From assembly GCF_902686445.1 (NCBI RefSeq), contig NC_062229.1, forward strand, positions 1,414,001 through 1,478,000: DNA of 64,000 bases, read 5' to 3'. Position numbers and translations under genes: made by a program. The stretch is from Sciurus carolinensis (taxonomy: Eukaryota > Chordata > Mammalia > Rodentia > Sciuridae). This document shows, piece after piece, positions 11,322 to 23,400 of this stretch. The notes under the pieces are model-generated. The model ran no database searches. It was not told the DNA's origin and saw only the letters and a list, made by a program, of their open reading frames with translations. Position 1 is the stretch's first letter; every line of letters starts with the position of its first letter.

Positions 11322-11471
11322 ATGCCCTGGGCGCGCGGGCGGCGGGCACCTCAGTCTGCGGCCGACGGCGGCGGCGGACCCGAGCCGCTCGAGGTGCCCA
11401 CCGCAGCTGAGGCTGCTAAACGCTGGCCAGGTGCAGCAAGGGTGCCGCCGGAGCAGACTCGCCCGCCATGA
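11322..11471 (+). CDS. Upstream ORF in the THOP1 leader, stop overlaps main ATG
   Basis: An ATG at 11322 opens 49 codons and stops at TGA 11469-11471, which overlaps the THOP1 ATG (11468-11470) as ATGA. The peptide (starting MPWARGRRAPQS) has no domain. It matters only if transcription starts upstream of 11322. If so, it could limit THOP1 translation or feed it by reinitiation. It is an ORF I can see, not a proven coding gene. Confidence 0.4.
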   Translation: MPWARGRRAPQSAADGGGGPEPLEVPTAAEAAKRWPGAARVPPEQTRPP

Positions 11472-11483
11472 AGCCCCCCGCAG
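11468..11483 (+). CDS. THOP1: THOP1 coding exon 1
   Basis: Encodes MKPPA plus one base of the next Ala codon; donor GT at 11484. This short N-terminal exon fits the family. Confidence 0.92.
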
Positions 11484-14400
11484 GTACCTGCCGCCCCTCG
11501 CCGAGGCCTGGCTTGCCGGACCCCGGCGGCCCCTGCGCCCGCGCGCCGCCCGGGATCGCGACTTGGGCCTGAGACCCCGCGGAGTGACCCGGGGCCCGGA
11601 ATGGGGGGAGTTGGCGGGTGACCCAGCCCCTGGTCTGCCGAATGAATGAACCAACTTTTCCAGCCCTTCCTCCATTCCGCAAACTTCTCCAGCTTCCCCA
11701 GGGACGGGTCGGGCGCCGGGGCGGACTCCGGGGAGAGGTGAACGAAGAGCCGGTCCTCCTGGAGTCCTGGAGCGCAGACGGGCCTTCAGCTAGTAGACGA
11801 GCAAGCGAGGGCTCTGGGCGGGGGTGGGTGGCGTGCCAGGGCGGCCTCAGGGGCCCTCTTTACGGAGGGGCCTGGACGGCGTCTCTGGGGAAGTGGCATT
11901 GGAGCCCGGGCTCCCGGGGAGAAACAGCGGCCCTGCCCGCTAGGGAGGCTGCCTCTGACGGAGGACCCCCAGGGCGGAGGCGGCGAGTCTGGAACACCAG
12001 GGTTTTGTGTGTGTGTGGGGGGGATGAAAGTCGTTTTGGCTAAAACACAAGCACCTGGGAACCCTTTTATTTGGAAGGGTTTTCATCAGGGGAGCACTGT
12101 GACCTGTTTCTGTGTTTTAGAGGCTTGCTCGCTTATGTGCTGCCTCCTTGCTCATATCCTTGAATTTTCTCATGCCTGCCTGTCCTCCCTCAGTTCTTTC
12201 CCGGCGCACAATGAGGATGGCAAATGTAATGTTAATAATAATAATTAGGCCAGTGGAGGCTTCAGGGCGGCAGGGATGTCGTCTGCCTTGTTTGCTGCTG
12301 GCTCAGAGACCCAGCACAGAGGCTGCAGCCAGTGAATATTTACAGATTGAGTGGACTTAACAGGGTCTTCAAATCCTTGCTCCTCTGGAGAATTTCTTGG
12401 CAGTTCCCATTCCCATTGTTCTCCATCTTTCTTGAGCTCCTCATGCGCTCTTGACCGCAAATTTTAATATGGCTGCACGTTTCCCTTTCTATAGTTTTTA
12501 AATTGAAACTGCTCCATAAACAGAATGATTTGCTTGACGTGTGCAGCAGTCATTTGGCCAGAAAATCTGAGTGATGCACTTTCTTTTTCTCAGTCTGTCA
12601 GTGGTTAATTGGGGCATTTGTGCCACCTGTAAGGACACTTGTGACTGTCATGACTTGGGAGGGGGGGTGCTCCTGGCATGAACTGAGTCAAGGCCAGGGA
12701 TGCTGCTTCACATACTGTAGTGCCCAGGACAGCCCATCCCAGAGAACTGTCCAGTCCCACCTGTCTTCAGTGCCAAAAGAGAAAAACCCTGGTGCTTATT
12801 TCCTCATTCCACTGCAGAAAGACTAATTTGGCTATAGGGTGTTACTCTGATCTACCTGGGTGTTATATAACATATGGCTTATCTACTTACTATATTACCT
12901 TTCAAAAATAGAGGGGAAAGTTTGATTTTTGAGACATCATTGGCCTAAATGTTTTTAGATGAGTGATTGTAGTGTGCTGTAGCAGCTGCCACCTGAAAAC
13001 ATTCTTGTACTTAGGATGCATGATGTGTTGCTCTGATCCCTCACTGAGTTCTCAGAGAGTCAGTACTCTGTGTCTTACATTGTCCCACTTTATAAGTGGA
13101 AATACTGAGGTCTGGAGAATTAAAGTCTTGCCAGGATCCCACAGCCAGCGAGTGGCAAGGTGGGGTTCCAACCCAGGCAGTTTGACTTTAGCTTCTGCAG
13201 TCCGAACTCGTATCCACGCCTGCCTTTGTAAGAATGCATATGTGGTTGACAGGCCCCCTGTCCAGGACTCTGCCTTGTTTTATTCAGGATTTAAGTTTAA
13301 GCCTTTCATTGAAGGACTGGGCAAACTCTGGCCTGCCTATTCTTATACAGCCCCTGGGACAGAGGCTGTATATGGCTCATGATTAAAATATTTGGCCCTG
13401 TAAAGAACAGATCTCAACCCAGGGTCTACACTGCAAGGTGCTACTAGGTCCTGTGCATCAGGGTTTGACAGCTGATTTCACCAGCTTTGCTGTGCCCAGC
13501 CATAAGCAGTTCATTTTCTGACCTTCCTTCAGGGTCCCCTGCCCATCCGTCTAAATTTTATAAACCCCTTTCTCAGAGAGTATCAGGAGTGGGTGGGTGA
13601 GGCCCCTTGTACTCCTGTAGCACCTGTGGGGGCTGCATTTCCTCCTAATGAGTTTTCAGGAGCCCATGTGCTCCCCACCTGGGTGGAACCTGGAGGGAGC
13701 AAACAGAAGGGGCTTCTCGGGCTAGGGAGATATCTCAGCTGGTAGAGTGCTTGCCTAACAAGCATAAGGCCCTGAGTTCGATTCCCAGTACTGCAAAAAA
13801 AAAAAAAAAAAAAAAAAGAAAGAAGGGGCTTCTCTGGGAAGCCCCTCTTTTCTGCCTCCTTTTTCCTCTGCAGCATTGCAGCATGGTAGGAATTGAGTGG
13901 TGAGTGCAGTGGTGGTCTAGTGCTCCCCCGTTTTGTTAATGCCTGAACTGTGGGTGCTTGGATCTCTAGGCAAGGTTTTTAACAGCAGGGTGGTTGACAT
14001 TCTGGGCTGGGTGTCTTGGGCCTGTGGGGTGCTGAGCAGCATCCAGTCTCCATCATTTCATGCCAATGGCGTTCCCTCCCTTGGTCATGACTACCACAGC
14101 TACCCCAGATGCTGCTCTGTGTCCCTGGAGGGACTTGGGAGGACAGAGTCACTGCAGTCTGTGCTTCCTCGTGAGATCCTGGTGTGCACTTGCTCAGACA
14201 TGGTTGGTGCTGGCCTCTCTCTGTCCAGCCTGTACAGGAGATGTGCTGGACTCAGCAACCCCCTGCTCGGTGGTGAACTACCTCAGATGGGACCTGAGTG
14301 CGCAGCAGATCGAGGCGCTGACCAAGGAGCTCATCGAGCAGACCAAGCATGTGTACGACCAGGTGGGCTCACAGGAGTTTGAGGACGTCTCCTACGAGAG

Positions 14401-17400
14401 CACGCTCAAGGCGCTGGCCGACGTGGAGGTATCCTACACAGGTGAGCCCTGCTCAGTATCCAGGAGGCCCTGTGGCAGGCTCAGGGCCTGGTGCCGATCA
14501 CCTCCCACTCTGTGACGCTGACCGCAGGCAGCTCACCTGCTTCCAGGGTGCTGGACATCAAGCGTGCCCGTCTGGGTCAGGCACCAGCAGTTGCCTCTCA
14601 TCCTGAAGCTTTCAGGAGGGACAGGCACGCCTGCCCTGTGTCCCTCCACCTCATTGCCCTTCCATTCCCAGCTGTCCTGGGTTACGTCATTTGAGAGCCT
14701 GAAACAGGAGGGAGCCAGCTCACGTGACAGCCGTGAAACCTGAGTCCCATCTAACCTCTTCCCCAGTCCAGAGGATATTTTCTGTTGAACTAATGAACTC
14801 TGCCCGTGTCTTAGTTTGTTTTGCTTTTGTGGTTTGTTTGCTATTTTTTGGTACTAGGAATTGAACCCCCGGGCACTTGACTACCGAGCCACGTCCCTAG
14901 CCCCTTTTGTTTTTTTATTTTGAGACAGGGCCTTCCTAAGTTGCTTAGGGCCTCACTCAGTTGCCCATACTGGCCTCAAACTTACAGTCCTCCTGCCTAA
15001 GCCTCCTGGGTTGCTGAGATGACAGGCATGTGCCACCGCACCCAACTTTAGTTTTGTTTTGCAACAAGTCCTTGCTATGTTACCCAGGTTAATTGCCAAC
15101 TCCTGGACTCAAGATCCTTCTGCCTCAGCCTGCCAGGTAGCTGGCACTACAGGTGTGGCCCCCCCGCCCCCGTCATCTTAGTGCGTTTTCTGTTGCTGTA
15201 GCAATACCTGAGACTGGGTCATTTGTAGAGAGGTTTATTTTGGTTCACAGTCCTTGAGGCTGGGAAATCTAAGACTAGGAAGCTGCACCCAGTGAGGCCT
15301 TGCGCTGCTTCACCTCCTTAGGGACAGGGAGGGCACCAATGGTGCTCAAGCCACATAGCCTCCTTTTGTGTCCTGCCCCACCTGCTTCCTCAGCCTCCAC
15401 CCTGTACTTGGGTGACCACCTCAAGTGTGCCCCTGGCCACCCAGCACATCCTCCTCTTCTCCTTAGGTCCCTCTGCTCACTTTGTGAGGACTGACATTCC
15501 TGGTCAAAGGGATCAGAAAACTGTCCCAGAGCCACTTTGTAGAGGTTGGTGGTGTACAGGTGCATCCTAAGGAACGCGAGAGAGCTCGCTGCCGAGAACC
15601 GGCAGCAAGGAAATGCCCTGCCCCAGTCTCTGGGCATGGGTTTGCTTTCCTGGGAACCATGGAGAATCACCGAGCTCTAGCCCGGGGTTCTCGCGTCCTG
15701 GAGGCACCTCCAGCTTGGATTTGCGTCCGTGGCCGTGGCGGGCCGACTCCAGAGGGGTTGCTGCTACTGGCAGAGGCTGGGGCTGGGTCCAGCTCTGCCT
15801 CTTCACTCTGGCCCCGAGCATGTACGCTGTCCCTGTGTGTCGAGTGGTGGCTCCTCCTCTCTGCCCCTGGCTGGAGTCTTGCAGGGCTCTCGGGTAGCTC
15901 TCCTCACCTCTTCCTGGGTGTGACCGTGCCACTCGCCATTCATGCTCTCACCTCCTCCTGTAGCTGCTCACCCTGTTCCTCTGGGCTGCCGGAGCAGTGG
16001 TGAAGGAAGCCACAGCTGATGGTGGCACTGCCCTCGGCATGCGGACACAGCCTGGGTGTGCCCGTCCTCTGCCCTTGAGCTCCCCGCTCCCCCCAGAGCC
16101 TTGCCACCTGACCTGAGTCCTCCTCCCCCGTGGCTGAGCCTGGTCCTTCTCTGACCCCAGAGGCCACTCCCACCCCTCGGTGCTTGTGCTGTCACGTGTA
16201 GTGTACCTGCAGTATCGGGCGATCCCTAGGCTGGGCGTCCCAGAACTTTGTCATCCTGCTCCTAAGCCGTGCTGTGTTCAGTGCCTCCAGGCTGAGGGGC
16301 CTGGCCTCCTCCCTGCCCGGCAGGTCTTGCTGTGCAGGGTAACACGAGCAGGCTGGGCATTTGCACTGGCTGCAGAATCCTGGTGGTGATCAGACGGATT
16401 TGAACCCCTCCAGTGCAAAGTGTATGCTGCCTTTTCACCCAGAGACGGTGTCTTGCTGTGTTGCCCAGGCCTGCTCAATGATCCTCCTGCCTCAGTCTCC
16501 AGAGTCGCTGGGACTGCAGGCGTGGACCAGTGTTCCCAGCTCCGTTTTCTTTGTCTAAACTGCTCTACTGAGCTGTGTGACTGACCATGCAGTTCTCCCA
16601 CTTCAGGCCTACGCTTCAGTGGCTTTTAACGTATTCACAGGGCTGCCCAGCTGTTAGCACTCTCTTTTTGGAACATTTTTATTGCTCCAGAAGGAAACTT
16701 TGTGTCCTTTGTGTCCCTCTGTCCCTCCCTAGCTCTGGTATTCACAACGCCATGTCCTGTCTCTGGACTCTCCTGTCCTGGATGTTTCCTGTCCATGCAG
16801 CCACACTGTGTGGCCTTTAGTGTCCTCAGGGTCAACCCACGTTGTAGCATGTGTCAGAGCCTCGCCTGCTCGTGGCTGAGCGACGCTCCAGGTGTGGGCG
16901 CATGCAGCGCCCTTCGCACACGTCCACCCGTCCTCGGACTGCTCACCGTGGTCACCAGGACCCCTGCTGCGGGCGTGTGCACAGGTGTCTGTGAGACTGA
17001 GCACTCCTGTTCCCACAGGCCGCTGGGAGTGGGCTGCCGCGTCCATGCTGCTGCTCTAGCAGCGAGCGGCTAGGCTTTGGAAGCCCCAGCGTGGCTGGTG
17101 TATGTAGCCATTGACTGTGTGACTCTTCTTTGGAATTGAGCTCATAGGCCCCTGGTCTGTCACATGTTCTGTCATGGTCTTCCTTACCTTGGAGTGTCAT
17201 GAGTTGAGTTTGTGTCTCCTGAGGCCATGGTAACAGCTTTTTGTCTCTGAACTAGTGTCTAGCTCAGGCCTCATGGATGTCCAGTGAGGAGGCACCAACA
17301 GATGCGCCTGGGCAGGGTGGTGGCCCCTGCCAGCTGTCCAGGGCTGTTTTCCCACCTGTCTGTTTTCTCACCTGTTCTAGTCCAGAGGAATATCCTTGAC

Positions 17401-20400
17401 TTCCCCCAGCACGTTTCTCCATCCAAGGACATCCGGACGGCCAGCACAGAGGCGGATAAAAAGCTCTCTGAGTTCGACGTGGAGATGAGCATGAGGCAGG
17501 ATGTGTACCAGAGGATTGTCTGGCTGCAGGTGAGAATCCAGGGAGGTGCCGGGTGGCAGGGTGGAACGAGGAGGTGCCAGGCCAGCTGACGTCAGGACTG
17601 GAGAGCGCTGTTCTCTTGGTTTTATGAAGCATAATGATACTGGGTGTGGTGTTATTCTGTCATCCTAGTGACTCAGGAGGCTGAGTCAGGAGGATTGTGA
17701 GTTCAAAGCCAGCCTCAGCAACTTAGCAAGGCCCTGTATTAAAAAATTAAAAAAGAAAAAAAAAAAAGGCTCAGTGGTTAAGCACTCCTGGGTTCAATCC
17801 CCAGCTCCAAATAAAGGCATTACAATGACAGCAGTTCTAGGGACAGATGACCACAATGGCCACATCACAGAGAGGAGTTAAACGCCCTTTGGATGGCAAG
17901 CGTGGCCAGACATGGTGGCCACACTGTCATCCCAGGGACTCAGGAGACTGAGGCAGGAGGTGGCAAGTTCCAGGCCAGCCTGGGAAACTTGGCAAGACCC
18001 TGCCTTGAAATAGGGGCTAGGGATGTGGGTTAGTGATAGCGCATTCCTGGGTTCAATCCCCACTACCACCAAAAAAATGATGTTTGCTGTGTGACTTAGA
18101 ATTAAAAAGGACAGACAGTGACAAACAAGAACAACTGCGGCAGAGCACCTAGTCTGCAGAGCTGCAGGCCTTTCCCACAGGCCCTGCTGGATTCCCAGCC
18201 CAGCCTCTGCCCACGGAGCCCAAGGGGTGATGTGGTGGACGATGAGGCCTGTGGAGGGATGTGCACCATCCTCCTGCGATCGGAGGTGAGGACTTGGTGC
18301 CTCTGCTGCTGCCAGCCACACTCAGGCTGGTGGCCTGGAGGCAGGGTGGCTGCACGCTCTGGTTCAGAGTGCTGAGGAGCTGGTGGTCCAGTAAAGCAAT
18401 TTTTTGAAAAGTTTGTTTGTATGGAGGTACCGGCAGGTTCGCATCCTCGTAAGAGTGCCTGCATGCTCCTGTGTGGCCACACGGTGCATGGTTGCTGCCC
18501 AGCTCCACAACCAGGTGCCAGCCTTGACACGGTCCAGCTCTGCTCCTCTTTACCCTGGCCTGTTTCATCTGGGGCCATTGAGAGCAAAGCAGGTGCTCAG
18601 CTCAGATCGCACGTGGACATGGGGCATCATCTCCCTGGGATTAGTGCCCAGGCGTGCGTAGCCCCAGCCGGGGTGGGCATCTGATTAGGTTTTAGGAGCC
18701 TGCCCAACTGCTTCCCAGAGCAGCCGCACTGTCTCCCACTCCCACCAGAGAAGTCAGTCCTGCTTCCTGGCCGGCATATGGTGTTGTTCCGGTTCTTCAC
18801 TTAAATGTTTCCATTTGGTACTTGCAGGAAAAAGTTCAGAAGGACTCACTGAGGCCGGAGGCGCAGCGCTACCTGGAGCGGCTGATCAAGCTTGGCCGGA
18901 GGAACGGGCTCCATCTCCCCAAGGAAACTCAGGAAGTGAGTGTGTGGCTTCTGTCCCTGGCCCGCCTCCCTGGAGTGTCTTCCCTAGGATGAGCTCTGGG
19001 AAGACAGGTCTGTCCAGAGCCACTCAGGCTGTGCTGCCTCTGAATGTGGAGGGTCAGACCCCTGAGCCTGAGAGCCTTGGCTGCCTGCTTCTGGTCCAGT
19101 GGCAAGTTCCTGTGGTGCCCACACAGGCGCATGGCGGGCACCTCGCTCCCTTCCTGGGGGCGGCAACATAACGGGGATCGTGGGTCAGTGCTGCTGCAGC
19201 TTTGAACATGCCCCGTGCAGGCCCACATCGAAGTCCTGGCAACCCAAATCAGCCCTTCTGTGCCACCACTTGGCTCCAAGGGGCCACTCTGAGGACCACC
19301 TCCCCGTCCCTCTGAAGGACTCCATGAGTTGGCGTGTGCAGAGCTTGGAGCGCTGCTCGGACGCGGGCTCCGAGAGGCAGACCAGGGCAGGCACCACTGG
19401 AAGGTGGCTCGCTGCAGCTCCCAGGGCAGGGGTGTGACACAGGGCCCTGTGGGGACTGCCAGGCTTGTTGGCGGGCTGTGGCGAGAGCCTTGCCTGGGGC
19501 GGATTGCCTTGGGCGTCAGCTCCACTGGCGCTGGGCATGGGGCTGACCCTGGAGTGACGAGCGAGCGTGTGTTGGCCAGGAGGTGTGGGTGCTGCACTGG
19601 TGGGGTTGCGTCTGAGAGGCGCATTTCAGGGTGAGCTGTGTGCCCAGTATAGGATCTGGCACCCCAGGAGGGACCGCCTTCCCGGGCCAACTGGCCCAGG
19701 TGCCAGAGCATCAGCACAGGAGAGACAGGGCCAGTACCGGCATCGGGCCTGCAGCCCTTGCAGGTGACCAGTGCTTGACACAGAGGCCACCCTGGTGAAA
19801 TGGGCATCTCCACCAGTGGTGGAGGGGACTGGAACTGGGAGGTATGTTTTTGGTTAAATTCAGTGCTGGTTACAGTGGGACTGGATCCACCTCGGGACCA
19901 AGAGCAGACCCCAGCCCAGGCGGCTGTTGGTTCTTAGCTCAGCCACGAGACTCAGGGATCAGTGTGCTGGGTTGAGTGGGGGTGCACAGGCTCCCCGGGA
20001 ACCCGGCAGAGAGGGTGGAGCTGAGGCAGCCCCCCCCACACCAAGGATCCCTCCGGAGACAGTGGCCCTGGTGAGCAGGGGATTCTACCACCTTGCCTGC
20101 ACTCTCCAGGTTCACTGCTCTGTTCACACCTAGTCAGTAGAGTGCTCGTTTGTTTGCATGAGGCCCCAGGAGAAGGAAATACCCTCAGGACTGGAGAAGG
20201 CCATTAGGGTTGTTCCTTGTGAGTTGGACAGCACTTTCCTGGGGTCAGTTTTTAACTGTTCCTTTTTTTTTTTTTTTTTTTCCCTTTCCATAACTTTACT
20301 TACTTATTCATTTATTTTTTTTATCTGGTGCTGAGAATCAAACCCCGTATCTCACACTACCACTGAGCTACAACCCCAGCGTTTTAACTGTTTCTGGAAA

Positions 20401-23400
20401 ACCATATTTATCAGATAGAGGATGTAGACTTGTCTGTCAAAATGCCCAAAAGGTTAGACTGTGGTCTCTGAAGGCAATTCCTGCTTGCAAGCTCTAGAAA
20501 GCTCTTGGCTGGATCCCTAACAGAAGAGGGCGAAGCCTGGAGGTTTTCCCAGGGTCCGGGCCCTGCAGGTAGCGCTTTTGTGGAGGTGGTGGCTGGATAT
20601 CTCCCACCTTCCCATGTGTATCTGGGGTTTTCTTCTCTTTTTTTTTTTTTTTTTGTACTGAGTTTTTAACCCAGGGTCACTTTATCACCAAGCCACATCC
20701 CTAATTCTTTTTACATTTTATTTTATTTTATTTTTATTTACTTATTTATTTTTTGCGGTGCTGGGGATCGAACCCAGGGCTTTGTGCCTGCAAGGCCAGC
20801 ACTCTACCAACTGAGCTATCCCCAGCCCCTTACATTTTATTTTGAGACAGGGTCTCACTAAGTCGCAAAGTCCATCCTCAAGCTTGCGATCCTCCTGCCT
20901 CAGCCTCCCAAGTCACTGGGATGTCGGCGTGCTCTGCTGCGCTTGGCTGTGTTTGCTTTTGTTCCTTACTCTCTCCATCTGTTGTCCATTCTTCCTGCCC
21001 TCGTCTTGAAGGAGAGCCTCTCAGTGCTCGGCAGCCCTTGATAGGAACCAGCAGGGCCTCCGCCCTCTCCGGTGCCTCCCTCCTCCACTGCTGTGTCTTT
21101 CCCTGCAGAAAATCAAGAGCATCAAGAAGAAGCTCAGCCTCTTGTGCATCGACTTCAACAAGAACCTGAACGAGGACACCACCTTCTTGCCCTTCACGCG
21201 TGAGGAGCTAGGTATGGCCTGCGGTGAGGGCCACTGCTCCTCCTGTGGCCTCTGTGCTTGGGGTGGCAGGAGGCGGAGGCACTTGTGTCTGCCCCCTGGG
21301 TGGGGCGCGTCTTCCCTTGGCACGCTCATGGGCCTTCTAGAACCCAGACTCAGGTCCTCCTCAGGGCCATCACGCGTGCGACCAGGACCCTACCCAGGTG
21401 GCAGGAGCCCTGGCTTGCTGTGACGCTGGGAGCCAGGTGAAGCTGGCCACGGACACTGCTGCCCGAGAGCTGGGGCTGCGTGTGGGTCCTGCAGGTCTGC
21501 TGCTCCCTTCCCCAAACCACTGGCCACGAACCACGTCAGGCCTGCAGCGTGGTCTCAAGGACACGCCTCCCAGTGCAGGTTTGCTCTGTCCGCCTCTGCG
21601 GTGCCACGGGTCCGCATTCTGAGCTGCCAGTCGGGAATGTGCCACATGTCCCCCCCGCTCCATCCCTCGAGGACGAAAAGGCCAGGTCCTGTTCTGAGGA
21701 CTCTGCGGGGGGTCAGACAAGCTGGCTGTTCCCACCATTCCATGTGACTGTGTCATCAGGGCCGTTGACGTGTGAGTGGCTGCCTCTGAGGAGGCTGGCC
21801 AGGAAGGCCACAAGGGTCCAGGCACGGCCTCCCAAGCGAGCCCAGGCACTGTCGCCCCGAGCTCATCTGCCCCCCTTGCTTGATCTCTGCCTCACTGGCA
21901 GTGAGAGCCAGCGTTTGGCTCCTGACCCTGGGAGAGGGCAGGCCGGGTGGACTTTAAAGCGCCGTGTCGCTGCTGTAGGCCCCGCTCTGGAACGCAGTGG
22001 GTGTCGCCACCCACGGCTGCTGCGGGAGGGCTGCTGTGCAGAGGCACACCCCCTCGGGCGTGGTCTGTGGGCACTGCCACCACTGTTCCATCTGTGCTGG
22101 CAGCTCTGCGGCTCCCCCACGTCCCCTAGTGCTGGCAGTCCCTGTGCTGCGCTTGGGGACTTGTTCCTACCAGCAGGGGTGCAGAGCTTCCTGACTCAGT
22201 CGCCTCCCGTGCCGCCTTCTGTGTGTGTGTGGGCGTGCACGGGCGCGGTGCTTGGGTGGAACATAGGGCCTTGCACCCTGCTCGGTGCTGACCATGACCA
22301 CTGAGTGGCGCCCAGCCTGCAGTCCACTGGTGTCCTAGCGCCTGCCTCTGGGCGTGTGCGTGTGAGCACTTGCTAGCCTTTTGGTGTGTTGCTCGCTTGT
22401 CCTGCACCTTCCCTGTCCCGGCCCGGCATCAAAGGACCTGGCTCCTTCGGTGGAGGATGTTTAGGGACAGGACGGGGTGCCAGCTGTGCTTGCTGCTGCT
22501 TGCCACTGGTGGTCCCCATTCCAGGCTCCCTCCCAGAGCCAGGAGGGTGCTGTGGACAGCGTGGCTCTGGTGGCTCGACCAGCCAGCTGCTGACAGCGCT
22601 TCTCGCTGGCCGCCTCGGGCTGGCGTGTGGGCTGGCTCTCCCTTGTGGCACTGGGCCACGGCAGCACCTGCAGCTCCTGGTGGCCCGTGATGGCCCCGAC
22701 AAGCAGCACTCCAGGGCGAGGTAGCCTGCGTCTGACCCCATTGGGTGGGGAGGCATCTGTGCACACGTACTCCGTGTCCACACTGGAGGTCTCCAAGTAG
22801 GTGCTGACACTCTCGGTTCCAACCACACAGGTCCGGCCGTCCCTTTCACTCCCGTGGGGGTGACCCTGGTGGAGGGGAGATGCGGTCACGGCCCCAATGG
22901 TCCCAAGGCAGTGTGGACAGGGCCCACGGAGTCAGTTCTGTGGGCTGCGTTGGTGCTGTTGGGTCCTTGGGCCCCAGCTGGGGTGTCCACAACTGACTTA
23001 CCTGTCCAGTTGCCCAGTGTGCACCTGCTGGGCCAGCGTAGAGCCTAGCGGGGCTGAGGCCTGGCTGTCTGGTCGTTGCTCCACCCCAACCTGGAAACCT
23101 CTTGGGAACCCAACTCCTTGTCCTTTCCCACACGCCGAGGCTGCCTCCCAGATGGCCTGTGACGGCCTGCCCGTGCCTGGGTCTGACCGTGAGCGTGTGG
23201 CACTGGGGCCTGGGCGTCCCTGCTGGGGTCTCCGCGGGAAGGCAGGGCTCTGTCAGCAATCAGCCGTTGATGGTGCCACTAAGGGAGGAGCCCCGGAAGG
23301 GACAGTTCCACAGCAGTGTTGGTGTGCTCGTGAGGCTTTGTGTGTCTGGACGGATGGGGAAGTGACCAGACACAGGTGTTTGGGGCCACAGCGGGCAAGG

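Larger units (their letters stand above)
11080..11640. promoter_or_regulatory. THOP1: CpG island covering THOP1 promoter and exon 1
   Basis: This CpG-dense block starts shortly after a SINE and ends inside intron 1. It carries a GC-rich box (ctccgccccccc, 11171 on), a CCAAT box at 11194-11198, a near-consensus NRF1 site at 11218-11228 and a second at 11302-11313. There is no TATA box. This fits a broadly expressed gene. The exact start of transcription cannot be read from the sequence. Confidence 0.75.
11484..14228 (+). other. THOP1 intron 1
   Basis: 2745 nt. It holds the end of the CpG island, two MER20-type copies, a MIR-like piece and a young ID element, listed separately. The stretch 11700-12600 shows nothing else. 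Confidence 0.85.
14442..17380 (+). other. THOP1 intron 2
   Basis: 2939 nt, with several reverse SINEs and an interspersed repeat copy listed separately. Otherwise it is GC-rich, with no further feature seen in 16560-17380. Confidence 0.85.
17530..18827 (+). other. THOP1 intron 3
   Basis: 1298 nt, with two forward B1-dID SINEs; the rest shows no feature. Confidence 0.85.
18936..21108 (+). other. THOP1 intron 4
   Basis: 2173 nt. The part 18936-20290 shows only GC-rich unique sequence; antisense open frames there (for example 18929-19813) have no domain. The end carries reverse SINEs listed separately. Confidence 0.85.

Noticed and set aside
13719..13820. tRNA gene
   Set aside because: The A and B box-like segments belong to an ID SINE with poly(A) tail and target-site duplication; there is no complete tRNA fold.
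14229..14237. Alternative acceptor after TGTACAG for THOP1 exon 2
   Set aside because: It would drop three residues that align with the human N-terminus; the upstream TGTCCAG has the better pyrimidine tract, though minor use of the alternative is possible.
18929..19813. 294-codon minus-strand open frame in THOP1 intron 4
   Set aside because: No domain, compositionally biased, inside a GC-rich intron; no exon boundaries.
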